Shown here: positions 21,211 to 31,615 of the stretch, piece after piece
Position numbering within the stretch: position 1 is the first letter of the stretch
Layout of the letters: every line of letters starts with the position of its first letter
From: Odobenus rosmarus divergens
Lineage: Eukaryota > Chordata > Mammalia > Carnivora > Odobenidae
Reading direction: 5' to 3'
NCBI RefSeq assembly: GCF_000321225.1
Contig: NW_004451664.1
Location: 297,514-361,513, forward strand
Length of the DNA stretch: 64,000 bases
Translations under genes and position numbers: made by a program
The notes under the pieces: generated by a model
The model's input: the letters and a program-made list of their open reading frames with translations, nothing else
Told to the model about the DNA's origin: nothing
Databases searched by the model: none

Positions 21211-21225
21211 GAAGTCATGATTGTC

Positions 21226-22205
21226 AACTATAAGGAAAATGAACAACTGGGAGTAAGTGCTGCTGGTTTGTGGGTGTGAAGGAGACTTGGCAGAGGATTT
21301 TCCTCCTATTAGAAATAATTCAGCTCACCTAGCTATCTATGCAAATGAACATTTTCTCTCTCGTTCCATGTGTGTCCCTAGAAGCTATATGCATGATTGA
21401 AGTGTCAAATTCTTCTTCTATAAAATATCACCAAAACAATCTGTGATGAAGCAAAGCTGAATTTATTTTTGCTCAGTAAGAGAGACTACTACCTGGACAG
21501 AGAGCATCAGTACTCTCTCAGAGAGGGGAGGGTAAAATTGGGGCATTTATGGGGATGTTGAAGTTTGATGTGAGGCAGGTCTTTCTGTGTAGAGGCTTAG
21601 ATAGAACTATGCAGAGAAATAACATAATAGCTTATGATTAGTGAACATAGCTTTGAGGCAAAGAGCTTTGGGATGTAAACTGTCATTGATGCTTTCTATT
21701 CAAAAATTGATGAATTCTTAGGAAGTTTGTGGAATCAGCAAAGGAGTTATCTGTAACTCTTCTTTCTCAACAAGAGATCCCTGGAGTCTTAAAGTTATGT
21801 TGATGTAGACAGTGGGATAGTCAAGTTATGTTGATATAGACAGTAAGCTGTATAGATGGCCTTTATTCTGAAGCTCAACTTCCTATGATATGTTAAATGA
21901 GGGAATGAAGATATTTTTTAAAATTCTTAGGCTTGATTGAAAGTTATAAAGTGAAATTCAACCAGTCAAACACAAAGTTAAGTGAACCATACAAGTATAG
22001 AATGAAGATGGGCTGGCTTAATACTAATTCATTTGTTGAGGTTGGAGACGGGAGAACCCATGTCAAAATCTTGATGTTTCATTTAACTGTGACTCAGAAA
22101 ATCAGAAATATGTCATGGTTCCATAGAAACTAATACATTTTAAGTTGGGCTAATGAAGTATATTGTAGAGTATGCAGAGTAATAGCCCAGCACTCAAATG
22201 GCTCA
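21226..22205. other. Single-copy or unassigned old repeat sequence
   Basis: No family named with confidence; the AAAGCTGAATTTATTTTTGC region has an LTR-like feel but lacks decisive landmarks. A 22-bp direct repeat, AAGTTATGTTGAT(G/A)TAGACAGT, is at 21792-21813 and 21823-21844. Confidence 0.35.
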
Positions 22206-22208
22206 TAT

Positions 22209-22259
22209 TCATTCATCCATCTATCCATCCATCTGTCATCCATCCATCCATCCATCCAA
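22209..22259 (+). repeat. (ATCC)n microsatellite
   Basis: ATTC/ATCC tetranucleotide run with several pure CATC units. Confidence 0.95.
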
Positions 22260-22649
22260 TAATTAATTGATTAATTATTTGAGCAAACTCTTCCCTGGGG
22301 ATCTATAGTTCTTTGGAACTGTATGTGAGGAAAGGGAGAGCCAAGATAGTTCAGATTCCTCAAATCTTCAAACAAGCAGTCCCATTCTTTTGTTTTTCAA
22401 AAGCCACTTGCAGCTAGACCCAACTTGGAAGTATTTGCCTTAGGCCTTCTATGATCTACTTAAGGCAAAGGATGTCTTTTCTCTCTTGAGGGAACAATTA
22501 AAAATGGCTACTTAGTGTAGGCTAGAAAGATAATGTAGTGATAATGGGAAATTAAAAGAAAGAAAAAGACAAGGCAGGACATTTTTAAGTTTGATAGCCG
22601 TTGATAATCATTTAACTACAAACATGAGATTTGGGTCCTGCCTCCAATT

Positions 22650-22765
22650 AAACTCTGACCTCCTTGGAGACAAGGGCTATTTCTCACTTATTATGTTGTG
22701 ACCACATTTTGTATAGGCTTAACATATCTCAGATGTTCAATAAATAGTCTTTTATTGACTGAAAC
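22650..22765 (+). repeat. L2 3'-end fragment
   Basis: CTGACCTCCTTGGAGACAAG, GGCTATTTCTCACTTATTAT and CTCAGATGTTCAATAAATAG match the sense L2 3' terminal pattern. Confidence 0.6.
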
Positions 22766-22989
22766 AGTGGTAACTGAGGTTATTGTGGTAAACTGAACCT
22801 AATCTGAGTGTAAGTATTTTATTGAGACTGAGAAATTTGTAAACAGCAATGCCATAGAGCATGATAAAAGAATGAGTGTATGGTGCGTGAAATAGGAAGG
22901 AGCTAGTCTCTGCTTAGAGATGGGAAGTGCTTGACCGAGCAGTAGGCATTGATGGGGTTCAGCACATACTCGATTATGGCATCTTGGCA

Positions 22990-23471
22990 TGTTGAATATC
23001 TTAAGCTAAAAGAATTTGAGAGAACAGCAGAAGCTGGAAGGTCAATCTGACCTCCTCATCCTCCCACTTCTTCCCTGAAAGAGAAATGATCATGTGAAAG
23101 GATCATCCCTGTCTCGAGAGGAAGGAAGATATTTTTATCACCAGAGACAGGGAATTGGGGGCTAGGAAATCTGTATAAACAGACCTTGTTAAACTAACCC
23201 TTATCTTCCTAGTTACCTCTTCACCATTAAGGAACCCTATCCTAAACCCCTTTGTCTTGTCAATTCTTTACAGATTTATTATTTCTTTGTCTAAAATTTA
23301 TAAAAGCTTCCTGATCTGGTCATTTCTTTGGGTTTTCATTCTTTTGTAAATTCTCCCATGTACATGTAAAAACTCACTAAAATTTGCATGCTCTTCTCTT
23401 GTTAATCAGTTTAATTTTCAGACCCAGCCTGGGACCCTTAGAGGTTGGAGGGAAATATTTTCTCCCCTACA
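22990..23471 (+). mobile_element. Probable ERV class I (ERV1-like) solo LTR
   Basis: It begins TGTTGAATATCTTAAGC and ends TCTCCCCTACA, giving LTR-style TG...CA ends. In between are GGTCAATCTGACCTCCTCAT, AACCCTATCCTAAACCCCTT, ATTTATAAAAGCTTCCTGAT (TATA-like), TTCTTTGGGTTTTCATTCTT and TTTTCAGACCCAGCCTGGGA, a layout I associate with class I LTRs. I saw no clear 4-6 bp target duplication and no internal proviral genes, so the boundaries are provisional. Confidence 0.6.
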
Positions 23472-23519
23472 GGATTTTCTAGACCAAGAAGCAGAGGAAC
23501 ACTGTGGGAAAAGTCATAC

Positions 23520-24680
23520 CAGTAAAACAGCATAAAATGTTCAAGACTTAGCAAGTAGTTTTGCTGAAGCATAGGCTGTAGGTAGCAGTGGCAGCAGAGA
23601 AGACTGGGGATTTAAATAGGAAGCAGCTTGTCCATGGCCATGGGTTATAGTAAGGGGTTTGGACTCGATCCATTTGTACTAGGGGCACTATCTAAGCAGA
23701 GGTGTTAAAAGATAATTTTCAAAAAAAGAGTAAAATCATGACTCTTGTACAGGTTTAAAAATGAACACATGTTAAGAATTTATTTAACTCATGAGGGAAC
23801 CAGGCAGATGTTAAAACTGATTCATTAATGAATCCAAGAAACACAAATTTATATGGAGTAAAGGAATGTTGAAATTAATGTGTAACAGAGATAAAACTGG
23901 TTTTTCTACACTGAAGAAGGGAAATCAATGAATCACTACCAGATAGACCAGAATTTGTATATCTATCAGTTATCTAAAACTGACAGTGCTTAAAAGTAAT
24001 TTAAAGATAATGGAAAATTAGAATCAGCTAATCTTGGCTAGTATCCTCTAGGCAATTCTTAGTCTTTCACTGATACACAAATTGTTTTTTTCTATGGTGA
24101 CTTCTCTAGTTTGTTTTGAAAGACTATCAATGCCTTAGGGTGAAGAAAAGAATTAAATTAAGGAAATAAGAGAGAGATAATGTCTGAACCAATGTATTAA
24201 GGATGAACACGAAGAGACAGAATTGTGAAATGATGAAGCTAGAAATTATGTGACTTAGAAAGTGATTGAAAATGGATGCTGAGGAAGAGGAAGTCTTCTA
24301 CTTGGGCCACTGCATAAATTGTCTTCTAAGATCTGATGTAAGAAAAAAAATAGAAAAGGTATAAAGAGAATAATTGGTTTAGTTTTAGGGTCCATGGAGT
24401 TTGATGTGCCTTTGAGACATCCAAGAGGAGATGCTTAGTTGACAGTTGTTAGGAAATGGATCATCACCAGAAATACAAATTTGGGAACCATCAGTGAATC
24501 AGTGACCCTAAGTCTTGGGTATAAATAGGGACTTTCAGAAATAGTAAGAAAAGGAGAAGTCTGGGACAATATTTCTGCTGAATATCAACGTTTAAATGAT
24601 ACCCAAACAAAGAGGACACTTACAGAAGATTGAGATGGAATTTAGAGAGGTAAGTGGAGAATAAGAAGAAAATATGTCAT
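23520..24680 (+). repeat. Ancient mammalian interspersed repeat (family not named)
   Basis: Diverged copy of a long old repeat I recognise by phrases such as GTTTGGACTCGATCC, TTTGATGTGCCTTTGAGACA, TCCAAGAGGAGATGCTTAGT, TACAAATTTGGGAACCATCA and CAACGTTTAAATGATACC. A second, separate stretch of the same family lies near 54.3-54.95 kb. I cannot name the family with certainty, and the left part is weak. Confidence 0.5.
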
Positions 24681-24689
24681 AGTAACTGT

Positions 24690-25243
24690 ATTAGTTATCT
24701 TTTGCTTCTCTAATACTGAATAAAAATTACAGCCAAAATTTAGCAGCTTAACATAGTAAACATTCAACACAGTTTCTGAGAATCAGGAATCTGGGTGCTG
24801 CTTATCAGGGTGGTTTTGGTTCAGTGTCTCACAAGGTGGTAGTCGAGATGTTGGCCAGGGTTGCAATCATCTCAGAGAGAGGCCCCAGTTCCTCACTGGT
24901 TGTTCCTTGGAGGCTTTTGTTTCTTGTTGTGTAAACCTCTCCAGGGGTGGTCTGAATGACCTCACAGTCTGGCAGCTGGATCCCCCCACGGTATGTGATC
25001 GGAGAGAGATAGGGAAAGAGAGGATGAGAACGAGAGAGAAAATGCACAAGTGAGACAGCCCGAGATTGAAAGTGGAATCTTTTAAAGCTTGAACTCTGTA
25101 GAAATTTATCATTGCTTCTTTCATACGCTATTCATCACACAAACCAACCTTGGTCCAATGTGGAATGAGTCTCAATAAGGGTGTGAGTACCAGAAGGTAC
25201 TGATCATTGGGGGCTATCTTGGAGGCTGGCTACCATAAAAGCT
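24690..25243 (-). mobile_element. MLT1/MaLR-type solo LTR, antisense, near full length
   Basis: On the plus strand: CTGTATTAGTTATCTTTTGC, CACAGTTTCTGAGAATCAGG, GTCTCACAAGGTGGTAGTCG, CTGGCAGCTGGATCCCCCCA, GAGAGAGATAGGGAAAGAGA and ATCATTGGGGGCTATCTTGG, GGCTGGCTACCA at the end. This is the antisense order of an MLT1-like LTR. Open frames inside are fortuitous. Confidence 0.75.
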
Positions 25244-25586
25244 AAGGAAAGAGAGTTAGAAGAAGGATGCACTCAATAAATATTAAAAAAATGTATATTA
25301 CCATCATATTCTACCTTTTAAAAATGACACACGTTAGAGTATAACTAGATAGTGAAGATTCTATAAATAGAATTCTACAAAGAAGACATTGGGGGTATAT
25401 GGACGTTTAAAGTGGAAAAGAGAATTAGGAAGCACATGCTAGCTGTGTTAAAATATCTGCCCTCATTTTTGCCTTTAAAGCTCAAGTTTTTGAAGTTCTT
25501 CAAGTTTCAAGGAACAGGGAAATACTTAGGCAATGAAAATGGTTGATGATTCATGAGAAAGATTCACAAGACTAGGAAACAGTCTT
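25244..25586. other. Single-copy DNA, nothing recognised
   Basis: No repeat or coding signal noted. Confidence 0.4.
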
Positions 25587-25779
25587 TATTTTTTTTTAAG
25601 ATTTTATTTATTTATTTGAGAGAGAGAGAGAACATGAGTGGAGGGAAGAGGCAGAGGGAGAGGGAGAAGCAGGCTTCCCACTGAGCAGGGAGCCCTATGC
25701 AGAGCTCAATTCCAGGGTCCTGGGATCATGACCTAGGCCAAAGGTAGAGGATAAACTGACTGAGCCACCCAGGCACCCC
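25587..25779 (-). mobile_element. CAN-SINE (SINEC), full length
   Basis: Antisense SINEC. The target-site duplication AGGAAACAGTCTT is at 25574-25586 and 25780-25792, exact. Confidence 0.97.
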
Positions 25780-25792
25780 AGGAAACAGTCTT

Positions 25793-26235
25793 AATAAGTA
25801 CAGAATTTATGCCTCACAAATAATGGAAGAACATTCTGGTTACACTCATAGTTGCATAGTCAGGTTTGGAGAATTGAAACTGTCTGGCTACACCATAATG
25901 TTATGACCTAATCTTACCATCTCTTAGCATCAAGGGGTAATCGATCCTCATCATTATAGTGACTGAGAACATCTCTGTTACTATCAACCACCAACTGAAT
26001 CCTCTCTTCGACTTTTGTTTAGTCATTGTTTCCACTGCCTTGTAATTTTTGCTTGTTCTTAACTTACCCTCTGTTAAGTTTTTCCTACTGCCTCTGTCAG
26101 TGTGTCTACAGGCTTGTGTCACCATACTACTGGAATGAAAATCTCTCTCTTTCTATCACCTGTTCCCTTCCTCGTGGCTCTCTGATCCCTCCTTTTACTT
26201 TATTCCTCTTTCTACAAGTTATCTCTACTTGATAT
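25793..26235. other. Single-copy DNA, nothing recognised
   Basis: No repeat or gene recognised. Confidence 0.4.
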
Positions 26236-26238
26236 GGT

Positions 26239-26355
26239 ACTCATTCATTCATCCATTCATTCATTCATTTTTGCTCGCTGTTGGAATGTAGCCCCATGAG
26301 ATCAAGTTTTAATTTTATTTACAGCTTGCCCTGGCATATCAGGGACTCAATAATC
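26239..26355 (+). repeat. (ATTC)n tract followed by an L2-like 3' end
   Basis: CATTCATTCATCCATTCATT is followed by TGGAATGTAGCCCCATGAGA and GGCATATCAGGGACTCAATA, resembling an L2 sense 3' end (CTCCATGAGGGCAGGG...GGTGCTCAATAAA). The ATTC run may be independent. Confidence 0.4.
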
Positions 26356-26359
26356 ATTT

Positions 26360-26890
26360 TTTTTTAAAACTTAACTAATGCGGCATATTTAAATAATCCC
26401 ATGAACCCATCTCTGACCGGATTGTCTAGAGGTACTTTCTATGGGTAAGGCAGGTTCCCTACCTGCTGTAGTGTTATAGGTTGTGTGAACTTCATCATGG
26501 GAAGTATGATAACTACAGAAGATGACCTCTTTTAATGAAAAAACAAAACAAAACAAACAGTATTTACTATCAGAAGTGTTTACTATTTAAAGAAACATTA
26601 GAATTAAAAGTTAGAAATGCAGAAGAGTAGTACGTCTTTAATCATGAAACTTCAAAAATTTTAATGTGTATTGAAGAGAATAAAATATCTTTGATTTTGT
26701 GTCTACTAAGCAAAACAAATACTTGTTTACCTTAGTATTAATAGAACTTCAGTATAAAGGAAAATCAGCAAATAATGAATGAGTCGTGAGACAATAGCTC
26801 AATATTCTCTATCACATTCCTATTAAGTTCTACTTCTCTTAAGAAACTACTGTAACTACTCTGGCACTGTGTTTAAGCATTACTTTTATA
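26360..26890. other. AT-rich single-copy DNA, nothing recognised
   Basis: Only an AAAAC-rich patch near 26541-26560 stands out. Confidence 0.4.
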
Positions 26891-26929
26891 AATTTATGTT
26901 TATTTTTCCCAGGTTATTAAGACATAACT

Positions 26930-27122
26930 GGGGCACCTGGGTGGCTCAGTAGTTAAGCGTCTGCCTTTGGCTCAGGTCATGATCCCAGGGTCCTGTGATC
27001 AAGCCCTGCATCGGGCTCCCTGCTCTGCGGGAAGCCTGCTTCTCCCTCTCCCACTCCCCCTGCTTGTGTTCCCTCTCTCGCTGTCTCTCTCTCTGTCAAA
27101 TAAATAAATAAAATCTTAAAAA
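26930..27122 (+). mobile_element. CAN-SINE (SINEC) inside an old L1
   Basis: Sense SINEC with head GGGGCACCTGGGTGGCTCAG and tail AAATAAATAAATAAAATCTT. AAGACATAACT (26919-26929) recurs as AAGACATAATT (27123-27133). The target lies in the L1M 3' UTR. Confidence 0.96.
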
Positions 27123-27683
27123 AAGACATAATTGACATGCATCATTGTATAAGTTTAAGGTGTGTAGCATGATGGTCTATTTACATGTGTTGTGAAATTA
27201 TTACCATAATAAGTTCAGCTACATCTACCTCCTTATATAGAAACAATATAAAGAAGAGAAAGAAGTGAAGAAAGGAAAAAAAATTTTCTCATGATGAGAA
27301 TTGTTAGGATTTACTCTCTTAACTTTCTTATGCATCATGCAGCCATATTAGCTACAGTCATCATGTTGTACATTACATTCCTAGTACTTATTTATCTTGT
27401 AACTGGAAGTTTATGCCTTTTGACCACATTTCTCCAGTTCCCCTTCCCCCCACCCTACACCTCTGGTAAACAGATCTGATCTCTTTTTTGTTTGGTGTTT
27501 TTATTGTGGTGGTGGTGGTAGTTTTTTTAGATTCCAAATATTAGTAAGATTATACAGTATTTGTCTTTTTGTGTCTGACTTATTTCATTTAGCATAATGT
27601 CTTCAAGGTCCATTCATGTCACAAATGGTAGGATTTCCTCGTTTTTTTATGGCTGAATAATATGCCATTGTATGTATACGCCA

Positions 27684-27884
27684 CTACCTCTTTATCCATC
27701 CATCCACTGACAGACACTGAGGTTGTTTCCACGTCTTGGCTCTTGTAAATAATGCTGCTATGAACATGGGGGTACATATACCTTTCCAACTTAGTGTTAT
27801 CATTACCGTTGCATATGTTCCCAGAAGTGGAATTGCTGGATCATAGAGTAGTACTAGTTTTAATTTTTCAAGGATCCTCCACAC
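27684..27884 (-). pseudogene. L1 ORF2 C-terminal remnant
   Basis: A short frame retains VLLYDPAIPLLGTYA, ICTPMFIAALFTRAKTWKQ and VDGWIKR, the end of the L1 ORF2 protein. It is surrounded by frameshifts. Catalytic domains are missing. Confidence 0.8.
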
Positions 27885-27989
27885 TGATTTCCATAGTGGC
27901 TATGCCAATTTATAATTCCACCAACAGTGTGTAAGGGTCCCCTTTTCTTCACATCCATGCACCTTTGTTATCTTTTGTTTTCTTGACAA

Positions 27990-29235
27990 AAATATTCTGT
28001 CTGCCCTTCTTTCCACTTGAGCACTGTTGGGCCTCAGAGCTTCCAGGAATTGTTGCTAGCTCTTCTGCTCCCAGCTGCTCTCCATTTCCCAAAGAGGCTC
28101 TCCATTTGCCTGAGCCACCAACTGAACTCCTACCCTCAATTTTTGCTATGGGTTAATCTCCCACCTGTGCCTAGCATGGATCTCCATGACTGGTACTGGT
28201 TTTGCTCTGGGGGTGATCAGCTCTGTTTACCCCCCTCTCTGCTGGGGTTGCACAGCTTCTAGGAGTTGTCACCAGCCCTTCTGGTCAGATGGGGCTGGAA
28301 GGCATCCCCCATAGTGGTTGGGGCTGTGATTTAGCACCTTGCCTGGTATGAGAAAACAGGGCTGTAGGGCTGGCACGCCTCCTCATTTAAGGATCAGAAT
28401 CAGAGAGATCTGCATCTCTCCAAGTTCCCTGGTATGAGTTGCATCCCCGGCTTAGTCTTGCAGATGGGCAAAACTGCTGGTTAGGATTACTACTTGGACA
28501 CTGCAAGTATGAATTCAGTCTGCCAAGATCCTTGTGTGGTTGTGGTAAGTCCCACCCAGCTTCTGTGCCACAGATTCCCAGTGGTTGAGCCCCACAGATT
28601 CCTCTGCAATCCCTGTGGTGTGAGATCAAGGTGGGGGCTCCCACAAAGTGACCCCACAGTGCTAGAGGAGGATGGTTGCACACCACTGCACTCTGTTCTC
28701 TTTCTCCACTGGAGTAACTGGCAGCTCAGGGGAGATCTGTCCAAGTAGTACTGTCCTGTACTGGGGGATAGTCAATGTGGTCAAGGGGTAGCTGCTGCTC
28801 TTAACCCTTCTTTTTTTTTTTTTTTAAGATTTATTTATTTTAGAAAGAGAGAGAGAGAGAGAGAGGGAGTAAGAGTAAGTGTAAGTGAGGGTCGGTGGGG
28901 AGGGGCAGAGGAAGAGAGAGAATCCCATGCAAACAACCTTGCTGAGCATGGAGCCTGACTCGGGGCTCGATCTCACAACCCTGAGATCATGAACTGAGCC
29001 GAAATTAAAAGTCCGATGCTTAACCTACTGAGCCACCCGGGCTCCCTTGCACTTACCCTTCTAATGCAATCTGTTTTGGTCTCTGTGGTATAGGAGGAGT
29101 GCTTCAACCTTAACACCGTGTTCTAGGATTCTCTCAGTAATGTCTTGTTCTTGAAGAGTTGTTAGTTATTCTTCTTGTGAGGGGGAGTGAAGTCAGGAAT
29201 AACCTATGTTGCCATCTTGGTGATCTCACTCTTTT
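27990..29235 (-). mobile_element. L1M 5' UTR, joined directly to an L1 3' end
   Basis: Antisense L1M 5' UTR: GGGGTTGCACAGCTTCTAGG, TCAGATGGGGCTGGAAGGCA, CTGGCACGCCTCCTCATTTA, CAGATGGGCAAAACTGCTGG, TCCTCTGCAATCCCTGTGGT, ATTCTTCTTGTGAGGGGGAG and finally TTGCCATCTTGGTGATCTCA, the L1 5' terminus with its YY1-like CAAGATGGC on the minus strand. Its GC content is higher than the surroundings. The open frames in it are not genes. ORF1 and most of ORF2 are missing between it and the ORF2 tail at 27985. Confidence 0.8.
28812..29046 (-). mobile_element. CAN-SINE (older SINEC type) inside L1M 5' UTR
   Basis: Antisense copy with long GA tract and the older body (GAGATCATGAACTGAGCCGA, AATTAAAAGTCCGATGCTTA, GAGCCACCCGGGCTCCC). 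Flanks CTTAACCCTTCT and ACTTACCCTTCT look like a decayed target-site duplication. Confidence 0.93.
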
Positions 29236-29417
29236 CTCTAAAGCTCAATTGCAATGAGATACAATAGCATTGAACTAAATTTATTAATTTTTAAAAAAAT
29301 CAAAAGTCTCATCTTCTTAGATAAACTTAATGGTTTTTTTGGGAGGTGTTATCTTTTGAAGTCAAGGACTTACACTATTTCTGGTTATTAAACCTCAGTG
29401 CCTTATGCATAGTTGAG

Positions 29418-29449
29418 GCTTAATACATAATAATAATAATAATAATAAA
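29418..29449 (+). repeat. (AAT)n microsatellite
   Basis: AATAATAATAATAATAATAA run of about nine units. Confidence 0.95.
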
Positions 29450-29454
29450 CTATT

Positions 29455-29592
29455 ATTGACACTGTTTAAAAGCCTATGAATTTTCATGAAAACTTAAGAA
29501 TAAGTTCTATTTTACTCTCATTTTAAAGATAAGAAAACTGTGTCAGAGAAGTTGGGTAAAAGAGCCAAAACTGGACATTGAACTCTCTTTTA
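29455..29592 (-). repeat. MIR fragment
   Basis: TTTACTCTCATTTTAAAGAT, AAGAAAACTGTGTCAGAGAA and GGACATTGAACTCT show the antisense MIR core (CATTTTACAGATGAGGAAAC). Confidence 0.6.
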
Positions 29593-30980
29593 ACTTGTCA
29601 GTTGATATCCAGGATGTTTGAGGTCCATTGGATGATGTGGCTTTGTCAGAAAGAAATGTTCCTGTGTCCTCTCTCCTAACACACTATTTACAACAACTCT
29701 GAGGCCAAATTCTTTTCAGATATGACACTAAGAATAGGTTGGCTGTTCTCTGGTTGATGTTCTTGATTTGGAATAATTCTTAATTATTTTGGAGAGAATA
29801 TATTTTTTAAGAGTATGACCCCTATTAGCTGAGCACATGATGATAATTCACCTTTGAATAAATAATTACTATTTTAAGTGACTTGCCTTCTTTTTGAAAT
29901 GGGTTGATGTGGTTTATGGATTAAGTCACAATTTAGGATGAATGTTTTCATTAAAAAATAGGGCAGAGTTCATCAGGAAAACACCATGCCTAGAGTATTT
30001 TAAGAACCATGTGTGGACAATGTGGCTCTAAGGTTTTTAGCCACTAAATCAAAAGGGAAAATCTATTGAGTCATTTGATTTTCATTTTTTTAACACCAAA
30101 AGAAAGTACATTGAAAAGTTTATAAAAATGGTTATTTTCCTCCCTTGGCTTAAATGTTTACCCTGCAAAATAAAGACATTACACAAGGTAGTCTCTTAGT
30201 TTCCTTCTTGCTCTATGATTTTATAAGCTTCAATATAATATTACAAAAATAACATAAAAGGCATTTCTTATTGTAAACCTCTATAAAGGCATAGGACAGG
30301 GTGGAGTGAAGGTCTTTCCCTGAAGGAATATAAGCCAGCCCAGATGCTCTGAATTCTGATGGTCTCTAAATTAATACAGGTTAAACAATCACAAATAAAT
30401 AGTGGTTTTAATAGATTCCATCAAGGCTTTCATTATAACCAGTGATTATTTAAAAATAACCAGTAGGTTGACCCAATTTTTTTGTTAAAGATTGGTTGCA
30501 TATCTTGTATATATACACATAGCTTGACTCAGTGATTATGGATGCAAAGTTTCACCTCTTCTGTATATTTAGTTTTCTCTGTATTCTTATTAATCTGGAT
30601 TTTTATTTTTGCATTTTATTTATTTATTTATTTATTTTACAGTAATAAAAGGAAATGTGACAGTGAGGAATAAAACATTGCTCTCCTGATCCTTTTCTCT
30701 CAAGAATTTCTGCCCTCGGCAACTTTTCAACAAACACTTTTTTAACGTCTGCTCTGAGACAAGTCCAGAACCTAACAGAGAGCACTCCCAAATCTGTATC
30801 TGAGACTCCCAACCCTGACCTTTTCTCTGGTTCCCAAAATCTTACAGCAACTTGCAGGGTATATGTTCACCTTGTTGTGCAGTTTTCATATCAAATCCTA
30901 TATACCCCAACTGAGTTCTTTCTAATTCTTCTTCTGAAAGGTACTCCCATATTCTTGCTTTATATCATAATCAACCCATT
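29593..30980. other. AT-rich single-copy DNA
   Basis: No gene or transposon recognised. A (TTTA)n run lies at 30611-30640. Confidence 0.4.
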
Positions 30981-30984
30981 AAGT

Positions 30985-31400
30985 CACTGAACGCATATTG
31001 ATTTAGCTCCCTCTACATGACAGGCATTTGGCTGGGTGTTGGAACAAGAGTGGCAAAATTCCTGCTGGTATGCAACTTTTGGACAAGGAATAAAAAGTAA
31101 GTGTAAAAAATACATACAGTAATTACATGGTGGCGTGTAACCAGAGGTCAGTTTAGTGCTGTCAGAGAAGGCCTCTCTGAGATCTGAAAAAGGAATAACT
31201 CACCGTAGTAACTATAGAGTCATCCCTACTTCTCATTTTTTTCATCCCCTCGTTCATTCATTAATATTCATTTCGTATACATTTACTGAACGCCTACTAA
31301 AGACTAGTCAGTGTGAAAATGCTTAAGAATGCAAAGATGAATAAAAGCATCCTCTGTTGTCCCTGGATGTTTCAGTCTAGTGAGGAGGTAGATCAATAAG
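30985..31400 (-). repeat. L2-like ancient LINE relics, antisense
   Basis: Two adjacent antisense L2-like pieces. The first contains CCCTCTACATGACAGGCATT and TTTAGTGCTGTCAGAGAAGG; the second contains TTTACTGAACGCCTACTAAA and TTTCAGTCTAGTGAGGAGGT. Both are strongly diverged. Confidence 0.45.
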
Positions 31401-31430
31401 CAAATAAGGTCAACAAAGTGTTGTTATTTA

Positions 31431-31600
31431 TTTATTTATTTATTTGAGAGTGCGAGTGTCTGGGGGTGGGGGCAGCAGAGGGAGAGAGAGAATCTAAAGC
31501 AGACGCCACACTCAGCGTGGAGCCCAATGCAAGTCTCCATCATGACCTGAGTCCAAATCAAGAGTCGGAGGCTTAACAAACTGAGCCACCCAGGTGCCCC
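31431..31600 (-). mobile_element. CAN-SINE (older SINEC type)
   Basis: Antisense copy ending GAGCCACCCAGGTGCCCC, with older body AATCAAGAGTCGGAGGCTTA. AGTGTTGTTATTTA (31417-31430) recurs as AGTGTTGTAATTTA (31602-31615). Internal small deletions make it short. Confidence 0.94.
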
Positions 31601-31615
31601 TAGTGTTGTAATTTA

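Larger units (their letters stand above)
26895..27988 (-). mobile_element. L1M (L1MA-type) 3' end, split by a SINE
   Basis: Antisense old L1: ACATAATTGACATGCATCAT, GTATAAGTTTAAGGTGTGTA, TTATTACCATAATAAGTTCA, TTTTAGATTCCAAATATTAG, TTCATTTAGCATAATGTCTT, CAAGGTCCATTCATGTCACA, then the antisense ORF2 tail to CTTTTGTTTTCTTGAC. Just beyond, it runs straight into the 5' UTR of an L1 of the same orientation (27990-29235). A CAN-SINE splits it at 26930-27122. Confidence 0.85.

Noticed and set aside
21440..21850. LTR of an endogenous retrovirus
   Set aside because: Suggestive composition and an internal 22-bp direct repeat, but no TG...CA ends, TATA-like box or polyadenylation layout that I could fix.
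22209..22259. Regularly spaced repeats as a CRISPR-like array
   Set aside because: Simple tetranucleotide microsatellite with no unique spacers, in a mammalian genome.
28017..28748. Cluster of overlapping proline/serine/cysteine-rich open frames resembling exons
   Set aside because: The GC-rich sequence is the antisense 5' UTR of an old L1, which explains the composition and long frames.
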